NCBI GenBank assembly: GCA_024743095.1
Contig: JANSXF010000003.1
Coordinates: 47,430-111,429 of the forward strand
Direction: 5' to 3'
Source: Flavobacteriaceae bacterium
Lineage (GTDB): Bacteria; Bacteroidota; Bacteroidia; Flavobacteriales; Flavobacteriaceae
DNA length: 64,000 bases
Shown: one piece after another, positions 43,826 to 50,884 of the stretch
How positions within the stretch are numbered: position 1 is the first letter of the stretch
Layout: each line of letters opens with the position of its first letter
Notes under the pieces: model-generated
The model's input: only the letters and a program-made list of their open reading frames with translations
What the model was told of the DNA's origin: nothing
Database searches by the model: none
Program-made: the position numbers and the translations under genes

Positions 43826-45055
43826 CTAGGATTTATATTCTACCTTTTCATTTTTGAAAATTAGTGCGAACAGTATAAATACAACTGCTGCGAATGCTGC
43901 CGGATAAATCCAGATGGTCTCCCATGCATGAGTTCCATCCTCCATGGTAAGTGAATCTGTAATTTGTCCCGCAATCCAGAAACCTATGAGCATTCCCACT
44001 CCATAAGTGGCCAATGTGATCAATCCCTGAGCGGCACTCTTGTACTTTTCCCCAGCTTTGGTATCGGTGTAAATCTGCCCGGATACAAAGAAGAAATCAT
44101 AACAGATTCCGTGCAGTGCAATTCCAAGAATCAGCATAAACGACAATTCATCAGCGTTGCCATAGGCAAACAACAGATAACGTACCGTCCAGGCCAACAT
44201 ACCCACCAATATGGTCTTCTTAAATCCGAATCTGGTAAAGAAGAAAGGAAGTGCGAGAATAAAAAGAGCTTCCGAAATTTGCCCAATGGCCATTTTTCCC
44301 GTAGGATTTGCAAGTCCGATCTCTGCCAAGAACGGGTTGGCATTTTGGTAGTAGAAAGCCAAGGGGATACAAATCAATACGGATGATATAAAGAAAACCA
44401 AGAAGTTTTTATCCTTCAAGAGCTTCAATGCCTCGAGTCCCAACACATCGGAAATGGTCACTTTTTCGCTCTTGTCCACCTTGGGCGGGGTCTTTGGCAA
44501 TGTAAAACTGAAAAGGCCCAAAACTGCCGAAGCGATTCCTGCCATTAGGAATGTATTTTTAAGCATTCCCGCTTGCAAGGCTTCGGGGGAATCCCAAACA
44601 AAAATGTAGCTGATCACCAATCCGGCAATGATCCAACCAATGGTTCCAAATACACGAATATTCGAGAACTCTTTTGCCGGGTCTTTCATTTGATTAAAAG
44701 AAATGGAATTTACCAATGCCAATGTGGGCATATATAAAATCATGTAACCCAGTACATATGGATAGAAAGCAACAAAATCCTCCGACTGATACATCTGGTA
44801 CATTAAAAAAGCACCTATTAGGTGCAATACCCCTAAAATCCGTTCGGCATTAAAGTATCTGTCGGCAATAAGTCCGATAATGAACGGAGCAATTATGGCG
44901 CCCCACGATTGTGTGGAAAAGGCCATGGATGATTGTCCCGCCGTTGCTTGAAGATTGCTTCCCAGGAAGGTTCCCAGGGTAACAAACCAACCACCCCAGA
45001 TAAAAAACTCGAGGAACATCATAAAGGATAGTTGGAATTTGGTCTTAGTATTCAT
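43826..45055 (-). CDS. Nucleoside:H+ symporter-like MFS transporter
   Basis: This 409-residue membrane protein of the nucleoside-H+-symporter (NupG/XapB-like) branch has the opening FMMFLEFFIWGGWFVTLGTFL, IGLIADRYFNAERILGVLHL in loop 2-3 and RVFGTIGWIIAGL in mid-protein, which are characteristic. Twelve helices are visible. It sits between a DinB-family gene (21 bp upstream) and another MFS gene. In Bacteroidota these carriers often occur in sugar loci next to TIM-barrel isomerases and Gfo/Idh enzymes, so a sugar or glycoside, rather than a nucleoside, may be carried here. Confidence 0.85.
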   Translation of the reverse strand: MNTKTKFQLSFMMFLEFFIWGGWFVTLGTFLGSNLQATAGQSSMAFSTQSWGAIIAPFIIGLIADRYFNAERILGVLHLIGAFLMYQMYQSEDFVAFYPYVLGYMILYMPTLALVNSISFNQMKDPAKEFSNIRVFGTIGWIIAGLVISYIFVWDSPEALQAGMLKNTFLMAGIASAVLGLFSFTLPKTPPKVDKSEKVTISDVLGLEALKLLKDKNFLVFFISSVLICIPLAFYYQNANPFLAEIGLANPTGKMAIGQISEALFILALPFFFTRFGFKKTILVGMLAWTVRYLLFAYGNADELSFMLILGIALHGICYDFFFVSGQIYTDTKAGEKYKSAAQGLITLATYGVGMLIGFWIAGQITDSLTMEDGTHAWETIWIYPAAFAAVVFILFALIFKNEKVEYKS

Positions 45056-45076
45056 GTTGCTATTTAAAATTAGTAG

Positions 45077-45520
45077 TTATCGTTTGTAGTGCACAAAGTC
45101 CAAAGGCTCTGGCACAGTTCCAGAATTTCTCAACTCCACCATAATCTGTCCTCGATGGTGGGTTGAATGATTGATGATGTGAAACAGGATATCTTTGAGC
45201 TGATTGGAATACATTGTTCCCTTACTGTTGGTATATTCCACTCGTTTTTCAAAATTATCCGTATTGGATATAATTTCAAAGGAAGTTCGTTGATTTTCAT
45301 AATGAACATCCTCCCATGCGCCGGCACCATGCAGGTCCCACACCCCAAACTCCGTTGGGGATTCCAGTATTCTTTGGTTCCAAATATGGTGGGCATTGAG
45401 TATATGGCTAAAAAGTCTAATGCAGTTGTCCGGAACGGTGTCCAGACCACTGCATTGTTCAATTATTTTTTTGTTACAATAAAAATTGTAATCGAAGAGC
45501 TGTTGTAAAAATCCCTTCAT
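45077..45520 (-). CDS. DinB-family four-helix protein
   Basis: This 147-residue protein of the DinB/YfiT metal-binding four-helix family has three histidines in family positions: His in FSHILNAHHIWNQRI and the HSTHHRGQI helix near the C-terminus. Members include thiol transferases and hydrolases; this one is unassigned. I place the start at ATG 45520 because the family opens with a short MKGFLQQLFDYNFYCN helix; the longer upstream frame overlaps the preceding gene without resemblance. It lies within the sugar-related minus-strand run, probably as an operon passenger. Confidence 0.85.
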   Translation of the reverse strand: MKGFLQQLFDYNFYCNKKIIEQCSGLDTVPDNCIRLFSHILNAHHIWNQRILESPTEFGVWDLHGAGAWEDVHYENQRTSFEIISNTDNFEKRVEYTNSKGTMYSNQLKDILFHIINHSTHHRGQIMVELRNSGTVPEPLDFVHYKR

Positions 45521-45536
45521 CCTATATTTTATTGAA

Positions 45537-46535
45537 TTACTCCAATACTTTTTCCAAAAGTTTCTTGGTTGCCAGGATTCCCTCTTCTTCGCTAAGTTCG
45601 GAGCCTTCATACTCCACACCAACGAAACCTTCGTACCCGGAGTCCACCACAATATCCATGATCCTTTCAAAATCGATCACGGTCTCGTCACCGTTCTGAT
45701 CAAAATTGTAGGACTTGGCACTTACACCTTTGGCATAGGGCATTAATTCCTTTACCCCTTTATACTTATCATATTCCTCAACACATTCGGAAGAATAGTA
45801 ATCTCCTTCGGCTCTTTTGATGCAGAAATTTCCAAAATCGGGCAAGGTACCGCAATTGTCCATTCCTACTTGCTTCATCACCTCGGCCAACATTTCACCG
45901 TTTGACGATGGCCCGCCGTGGTTTTCCACGATAATATTTATGTTTTTGTCCTTGGCATAGGTAGCCAGTTGGGTAAGCCCTGCAACCGAGGCCGGCATCC
46001 AGACCTCCGGCTCCATACTTCCGTTAAGGTTAACACGGATGGAATGGCAGCCCAAAGCGGCCGCGGCATCGACCCACTTATAATGATTTTCAACAGCCTT
46101 GGTCCTTTCGGCCTCATCGGGAAGAGCGATATCCCCCTGGCCGTCCACCATGATCAAAAGATTTTTCAATCCATATTTTTCGCTCTCCGCCTTACTCTTT
46201 TCCACCCAATTGTTCATGGCTTCTTCAGAAAAATTGGCTGCCTGTAGTTCTTTGTAATAAAGTGCGCTCACATATTCCAGCCCTTCAAAACCCCATTCGC
46301 TTGCTTTTTCCGCAAAGGTGTACGGATCAACGCCTTGTTCAAAAATCATTTTATGGATCGACCATTGCGCCAATGAGAGTTTAATGTCCGGTTTGGACGC
46401 TTCAACGGCCACCTCTTCTGTGGCATTCCCTTCGTCGGAATCCTTCTTTGTATTCTGTTTACAGGAATAAATTCCCAAAAAAGCCACTAAAATAAGTGTG
46501 GCAATACTTTTCTGTGCTAAACTACTTCTGTTCAT
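45537..46535 (-). CDS. Exported TIM-barrel sugar isomerase/epimerase lipoprotein
   Basis: This 332-residue xylose-isomerase-like TIM-barrel protein has a lipoprotein signal peptide (IYSC, Cys25) and an acidic spacer. Barrel segments with putative metal ligands are VENHGGPSSNGEM, PDFGNFC, SAKSYNF and GVEYEGSE. It heads the minus-strand run DinB, two MFS genes and Gfo/Idh. With its cytoplasmic relative at 37899 the locus has isomerases on both sides of the inner membrane. A periplasmic role on keto-sugars made by the GMC enzymes is inferred. Confidence 0.88.
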   Translation of the reverse strand: MNRSSLAQKSIATLILVAFLGIYSCKQNTKKDSDEGNATEEVAVEASKPDIKLSLAQWSIHKMIFEQGVDPYTFAEKASEWGFEGLEYVSALYYKELQAANFSEEAMNNWVEKSKAESEKYGLKNLLIMVDGQGDIALPDEAERTKAVENHYKWVDAAAALGCHSIRVNLNGSMEPEVWMPASVAGLTQLATYAKDKNINIIVENHGGPSSNGEMLAEVMKQVGMDNCGTLPDFGNFCIKRAEGDYYSSECVEEYDKYKGVKELMPYAKGVSAKSYNFDQNGDETVIDFERIMDIVVDSGYEGFVGVEYEGSELSEEEGILATKKLLEKVLE

Positions 46536-46598
46536 ATTTTTACGTTAGTTAATTTCGTGCGGAATCCAAAAACTACAACGTTATAGTGCCGAATTCTC

Positions 46599-46615
46599 AA
46601 TAAACATAGGGATTA
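46599..46615 (+). promoter_or_regulatory. Motif shared with the first GMC gene's upstream region
   Basis: AATAAACATAGGGATTA lies 56 bp before the ATG. It matches the sequence at 39053-39069 in 15 of 17 positions and suggests co-regulation of the two GMC genes. Confidence 0.4.
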
Positions 46616-46671
46616 AATGTAGAAAATTAATTTAATAATTAATACATTTAGCAAATAAACAATCCGAATAA

Positions 46672-48390
46672 ATGAGTAAATTTTATTACAATCAGGAGCA
46701 GGAATCCTATGATGCCATCGTGGTAGGTACGGGTATCAGCGGTGGCTGGGCTGCAAAAGAATTGTGCGAAAACGGTCTCAAGACCTTGGTCTTGGAGCGT
46801 GGCCCCATGGTGAGACACCGTGAAGATTATCCAACGGCCAACATGGACGATTGGGATTTTAAGCATGCGGGAAGAGCAACCCGAGAAGACGTTAAGCAAC
46901 AAGAAAAACAATCCAGAACGGGCTACACCACAGGCGCGGCTTCAAAGCACTGGTTTGTAAACGACTTGGACCATCCATACAACGAGACCAAACGTTTCGA
47001 TTGGATGAGAGGTTACCACGTAGGTGGACGTTCGATTATGTGGGGACGACACAGCTACAGGTGGAGCGACATTGATTTCACTGCAAACAAAAACGAAGGA
47101 ATCGCCGTCGATTGGCCAGTACGTTACAAGGATATAGCTCCTTGGTACGATAAAGTTGAAAGTTATATCGGTGTATCCGGTGAGAATTTGGGCCTCCCCC
47201 AACTTCCCGATGGACAGTTTGAGCCCATGATGGAACTCAACTGCGTTGAGGATCACGTAAGGGGCAAGGTGTCCGAGCATTTCGGTGGCCGTGTGATCAC
47301 TGCAGGTAGGGTGGCCCACATTAATAGTGACAAACAGTTTGATGGTGACGGCCGTGTTCGTTGTCAATTTAGGAACCGTTGTATTAGAGGATGTCCTTTC
47401 GGAGCCTATTTTAGCAGTGTTTCTTCTACATTGCCAGCTGCCGAAGCTACTGGAAATATGACCCTTAGACCTGATTCCATCGTACACGAGGTTATTTACG
47501 ACCCAAATACCAAAAAGGCGACAGGGGTAAAGGTTATCGACAGGGAAACCAACGAAGAGTTCGAGTTCAAGGCAAAGGTTATCTTCCTTTGTGCCTCGGC
47601 CATAGCATCCACTTCCATTTTGATGCAGTCCAAATCGGATAGGTTCCCCAATGGTTTAGGAAACGACTCCGGAGAATTGGGACATAATATCATGGACCAC
47701 CATTTCTTGGTCGGTGCATCCGGTAAGTTTGATGGTTACCAAGACAAATATTACAAGGGCAGAAAACCCAACGGAGTGTACATCCCAAGATTTAGAAACC
47801 TTGGTGGAGACTCCGATATGAAGAATTTTGTTCGCGGTTATGGTTACCAAGGTGGTGCCAGCAGGGGCAATTACGAAGAATTGGTTGCCGAGGCCGCTTA
47901 CGGAAAAGCATATAAAGATGCGATGATGACCCCAGGTGGATGGAACTTTAGCATCAATGCCTTTGGGGAAACGCTTCCGTACCATGAAAACAAAATGACC
48001 TTGGATTATGACAAAAAGGACAAGTGGGGACTTCCAACCGTAACCTTTGATGCAGAGATTGGGGAAAACGAGCACAATATGCGTAAGGATATGCAGGACC
48101 AAGCGGTTCAAATGCTCGAGAAAGCCGGTGCAAAAGACATCACCGCTTTCAATGCTCCATATGCCTTGGGCCTAGGTATCCACGAAATGGGTACCGCCCG
48201 TATGGGCCTTGACCCAAAAACTTCCGTAGTAAATGGCAACAACCAAGTACACGGATGTGAGAACGTATATGTTACCGATGGCGCCTTTATGGCATCTGCA
48301 AGTTGTGTGAACCCATCGCTGACCTATATGGCATTTACCGCAAGGGCCGCCAACCATGCCGCCCAAGAACTTAAAAAAGGAAATATATAA
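46672..48390 (+). CDS. GMC-family oxidoreductase with subunit-3 partner
   Basis: This 572-residue FAD-dependent dehydrogenase is closely related to the one at 39094. It has the FAD loop DAIVVGTGISGGWAAKEL (14-31), GYHVGGRSIMWGRHSYRWSDIDF, the three-cysteine motif C-x5-C-x3-C (Cys231, Cys237, Cys241) and the C-terminal GIHEMGTARMG and SASCVNPSLTYMAFTARAANHA. The stop overlaps the start of the subunit-3-like gene (TAATG), as in gluconate and fructose dehydrogenase complexes. It probably oxidises a sugar or glycoside in the periplasm and passes electrons to the respiratory chain. No cytochrome subunit gene is adjacent. Confidence 0.92.
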   Translation: MSKFYYNQEQESYDAIVVGTGISGGWAAKELCENGLKTLVLERGPMVRHREDYPTANMDDWDFKHAGRATREDVKQQEKQSRTGYTTGAASKHWFVNDLDHPYNETKRFDWMRGYHVGGRSIMWGRHSYRWSDIDFTANKNEGIAVDWPVRYKDIAPWYDKVESYIGVSGENLGLPQLPDGQFEPMMELNCVEDHVRGKVSEHFGGRVITAGRVAHINSDKQFDGDGRVRCQFRNRCIRGCPFGAYFSSVSSTLPAAEATGNMTLRPDSIVHEVIYDPNTKKATGVKVIDRETNEEFEFKAKVIFLCASAIASTSILMQSKSDRFPNGLGNDSGELGHNIMDHHFLVGASGKFDGYQDKYYKGRKPNGVYIPRFRNLGGDSDMKNFVRGYGYQGGASRGNYEELVAEAAYGKAYKDAMMTPGGWNFSINAFGETLPYHENKMTLDYDKKDKWGLPTVTFDAEIGENEHNMRKDMQDQAVQMLEKAGAKDITAFNAPYALGLGIHEMGTARMGLDPKTSVVNGNNQVHGCENVYVTDGAFMASASCVNPSLTYMAFTARAANHAAQELKKGNI

Positions 48391-49043
48391 TGGAAAGAAG
48401 ATCAGCACTTAAAAATATGGGATTGGCCTTCGGTTACGCCGTGGCCACACCGACATTGTTATCGCTTTTGCAGAGCTGTAAGGACAAACCGGCGTATGCG
48501 GAATGGGCCCCCAGCTTTCTAAGCAAGGAACAAGGGTATGCCTTGGCGCAAACCTTGGATGTGATCCTTCCCAAAACGGATACCCCTTCTGCCACCGAGG
48601 TGAACGTACATACGTTTATAGATGCCTATTTGGATGAGGTCATGCCATTGGACCAAAGAGAGTTTGTGGTCATGAAAATGAACAAGTTCTACGATAAGGT
48701 CTTGGCAGATTCAGGAAAGGAATCTTTAATGGATATCGAAGCTGCGGATATAGAGCCTGCATTGCAAGCTTATCTTAAAAAGCGCTCGGATGAAGAGGAA
48801 AAAGCACATTCCGAAGCCATTATGAACTATACGCAAGCCATTATGCAAGGTGGGGAAGGCAGTCTGGATGATGACATTGCCCGTTTTTCCTTTGCCAACG
48901 ATCTGAGGGATTTGGCCACTTGGGCCTACAAGTCCTCCGAATATGTAGGGGAAGAGGTATTGGCCTATTTGCCAATACCTGGTGAATACATCGGTTGTGG
49001 CGACCTTGAGACCTTGACCGGCGGAAAAGCTTGGTCCATCTAA
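48390..49043 (+). CDS. Gluconate 2-dehydrogenase subunit 3-like protein
   Basis: This 217-residue protein has the small gamma-subunit fold of membrane-bound gluconate/fructose/glucose dehydrogenases. It starts with a twin-arginine-like signal (MERRSALKNMGLAFGYAVAT) and a cysteine in LLQSC that could be a lipobox. The body contains the family-typical LAQTLDVILPKTDTPSATEV and FIDAYLDEVM. Such subunits escort the FAD subunit through the Tat system. It is translationally coupled to the GMC gene and might also serve the lone GMC at 39094. An intrinsic terminator follows. Confidence 0.9.
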   Translation: MERRSALKNMGLAFGYAVATPTLLSLLQSCKDKPAYAEWAPSFLSKEQGYALAQTLDVILPKTDTPSATEVNVHTFIDAYLDEVMPLDQREFVVMKMNKFYDKVLADSGKESLMDIEAADIEPALQAYLKKRSDEEEKAHSEAIMNYTQAIMQGGEGSLDDDIARFSFANDLRDLATWAYKSSEYVGEEVLAYLPIPGEYIGCGDLETLTGGKAWSI

Positions 49044-49068
49044 AGCTTGCACAACAATTATAAGTTTA

Positions 49069-49096
49069 AAAACCTCCAATATTTGGAGGTTTTTTT
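49069..49096 (+). terminator. Intrinsic terminator of the GMC-subunit 3 operon
   Basis: A perfect 11-bp stem (AAAACCTCCAA / TTGGAGGTTTT) with a TAT loop is followed by a T-run, 26 bp after the stop. Confidence 0.9.
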
Positions 49097-49111
49097 ATTT
49101 CACCTACCAAT

Positions 49112-49162
49112 AAAAAAATACCCCGAAAGGCTCTTCTGTGGGGTGAACCTTTCCGGGGTATT
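49112..49162 (-). terminator. Intrinsic terminator, minus strand
   Basis: Long stem AATACCCCGAAAGG / CCTTTCCGGGGTATT (one bulged base) with a 17-nt loop, followed on the minus strand by seven T. There is no T-tract on the plus strand, so it faces the minus strand. Confidence 0.8.
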
Positions 49163-49345
49163 AGATCAATAAACACTATCACATGTACTGTTTCCAGTAC
49201 TAAAACAATTGTATATGCGGTTCAGCCTTTTCCGATTTCTATGGACCTCAATCCAGTATAATTTCCAAAAAACGACCTCTTTCTCTCCAGAAGGAAGGCC
49301 GTGTCAACTTCTCTTTGATCGGCAAAGATTTAAAAATACCCTGAG
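49112..49345 (-). ncRNA. Candidate small structured RNA 1
   Basis: Read on the minus strand, the region contains an imperfect hairpin at about 49265-49305, a perfect 6-bp hairpin closed by a GAAA tetraloop (49185-49200, GTACTG-GAAA-CAGTAC), and then an intrinsic terminator. No protein frame explains these. The 5' end is a guess; no exact TAnnTTTG box was found upstream. It does not show the conserved motifs of RNase P RNA, tmRNA or SRP RNA. A 6S-like RNA is possible, but I cannot test it. Confidence 0.45.
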
Positions 49346-49443
49346 TTTTTAAAGGCCCCGGCAAAAAACACATGCAAAGTTTTTAACACAACATGTTGAA
49401 AACTAGACATGTGACCTGTGGTCAAGTAGAACCAAAAAAGGGC

Positions 49444-49482
49444 AAAAAAAAAGACCAAGCGCCTTTGTATGCTTACTTGGTC
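49444..49482 (-). terminator. Intrinsic terminator, minus strand, second copy
   Basis: Stem GACCAAG / CTTGGTC, which may extend inward with AAGC / GCTT, followed on the minus strand by nine T. No minus-strand protein gene lies upstream for more than 3 kb. Confidence 0.75.
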
Positions 49483-49600
49483 CTGTTTTTACGATGAACT
49501 GGCCGAACGGCCTGATATTACCAAAGAGTACGGCCTCTTCAATTGAGCCTTGATAAATCTTTTTCTGTCCTAGGTAGTTCCCCCGAAACCTAAAATCAAA
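49444..49600 (-). ncRNA. Candidate small structured RNA 2
   Basis: On the minus strand this stretch shows a hairpin TAGGT-TTC-GGGG-GAA-CT-ACCTA (49592-49571), a GGCC/GGCC hairpin (49512-49501) and an intrinsic terminator ending at 49444. It could be a separate small RNA or the 5' part of a longer transcript that continues into candidate 1. The 5' boundary is unknown. Confidence 0.4.
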
Positions 49601-50081
49601 TCCAGATTATGGCCAAACCGAAGTTAATTGTGCAAGCGGTTTATACAATCAAAAGATTGGTTGCCGTGGCCGTACAATTATTTGGTAATACAAAATTTTT
49701 AAGAGCTTGTTTTCTAGGCGATTATTTTCTCGCAACAACACTATTCCAATCGGAGCCCATTTGGGCATTGTTTCTTTCAGATAACGCGGCAAAAAATAAC
49801 GCCACGACTAAAATCAAAAACAATATTGCACACTTTTTCATTCTCTGGCTATTTCAAAATTGTCCTTCTCATTTTTGACATGCCGAATATAGACAACAAT
49901 AATCCACAGATAGGACCTCTATGTATAAACGGCCCTTTTTTATGTATAATTGGTTTTTACATTTGGCAAAGTTGTCCCTATTTTTGTGCAAATAACCTGA
50001 GAAAGCTCAAAAAGCGGCTAAATTTCGCCTAATTTCCCATTTCATACCAGTTATACGCGCTATATATCCATTAACACATAA

Positions 50082-50115
50082 TTTTGTTTCGATGTAAAGA
50101 ATAATTCTAAATTTG
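50082..50115 (+). promoter_or_regulatory. Promoter of the LytTR regulator gene
   Basis: A -33 element TTTTG (50082-50086) and -7 box TAAATTTG (50108-50115) are 21 bp apart, followed by the ATG 19 bp later. Confidence 0.6.
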
Positions 50116-50134
50116 GTATAACCTATATTAGAAT

Positions 50135-50869
50135 ATGCTAGAAGCCGTAATAGTAGACGATGAGATCAAAGCCCTTCAAAGCTTGAGCTGGGAGCTTACC
50201 AACTTGAGTGATGAAGTGGATATCATTGCATCTTTTACCGATGCCCGGGAAGCCTTGGAGTATTTGGAAAAAAACACTCCTGATTGTTTGTTTTTAGATA
50301 TTGAAATGCCGGCAATGGACGGATTCCAGTTTATCAAAAATCTCAAGAACAAGGATTTTCCCGTTGTTATTACTACAGCCTACAACCAATATGCACTTCA
50401 AGCATTGAAAAATGAGGCCATAGATTACCTTTTAAAGCCTATAGACTCGGACGATCTTGAAGAAACCATTGCCAAGATAAAAAAGTTCAACGCCAAGCAT
50501 CTTACCGTTGACCGTTTGGAAAAAATTTTGCTCAACTTTAATTCAGAATCGCAAAGCAAAAAAATAACCATCAATACAGATGGCAAGCTGGTGTTTTTGA
50601 ACAGTGACGAAATTCTTTATGCAGAATCCGATGGTAATTATAGTACCATTTTTCTAAAGGACGGCCAAAAGATACTGCTCACCAAAAAGCTCAAGGAGGT
50701 TAATGCCCTACTGCCCGAAAGCAGTTTTTTTAGAATACACAATTCCTATATTATAAACCTGAACAAAATAAAAGAATTCCTGAAGACCGATGGTTATGTG
50801 GTTCTGGAATCCAATCATAAAATCCCTGTTTCCCGGCAAAAAAAATCCGACTTTTTGGATATGCTATAA
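50135..50869 (+). CDS. LytTR-family response regulator
   Basis: This 244-residue two-component regulator has a receiver domain with the acidic pair in IVDDE and phospho-acceptor Asp55 (LFLDIEMP), followed by the ITTAYNQYALQAL and DYLLKPID switch and lysine region. The C-terminal LytTR DNA-binding domain (about 145-244) contains DEILYAESDGNYSTIF and FFRIHNSYIINL. The partner sensor kinase starts 15 bp downstream. A promoter with good -33 and -7 boxes precedes it. Targets are unknown. Confidence 0.94.
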   Translation: MLEAVIVDDEIKALQSLSWELTNLSDEVDIIASFTDAREALEYLEKNTPDCLFLDIEMPAMDGFQFIKNLKNKDFPVVITTAYNQYALQALKNEAIDYLLKPIDSDDLEETIAKIKKFNAKHLTVDRLEKILLNFNSESQSKKITINTDGKLVFLNSDEILYAESDGNYSTIFLKDGQKILLTKKLKEVNALLPESSFFRIHNSYIINLNKIKEFLKTDGYVVLESNHKIPVSRQKKSDFLDML

Positions 50870-50884
50870 TCCCATAATGTTCCC

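Larger units (their letters stand above)
49097..50081. other. Gene-free interval with minus-strand RNA signals
   Basis: No convincing protein gene lies here. An 89-codon plus-strand frame at 49609-49878 has no recognisable features. The interval contains two intrinsic terminators facing the minus strand and several hairpins, listed separately. Confidence 0.6.

Noticed and set aside
49112..49345. RNase P RNA, tmRNA or SRP RNA as the identity of the candidate RNA
   Set aside because: The conserved sequence blocks of these RNAs were looked for on both strands and not found.
49609..49878. An 89-codon plus-strand frame starting MAKPKLIVQAVY
   Set aside because: It has no recognisable domain or promoter box, lies in a region with minus-strand RNA signals, and its composition follows the local AT-rich DNA.
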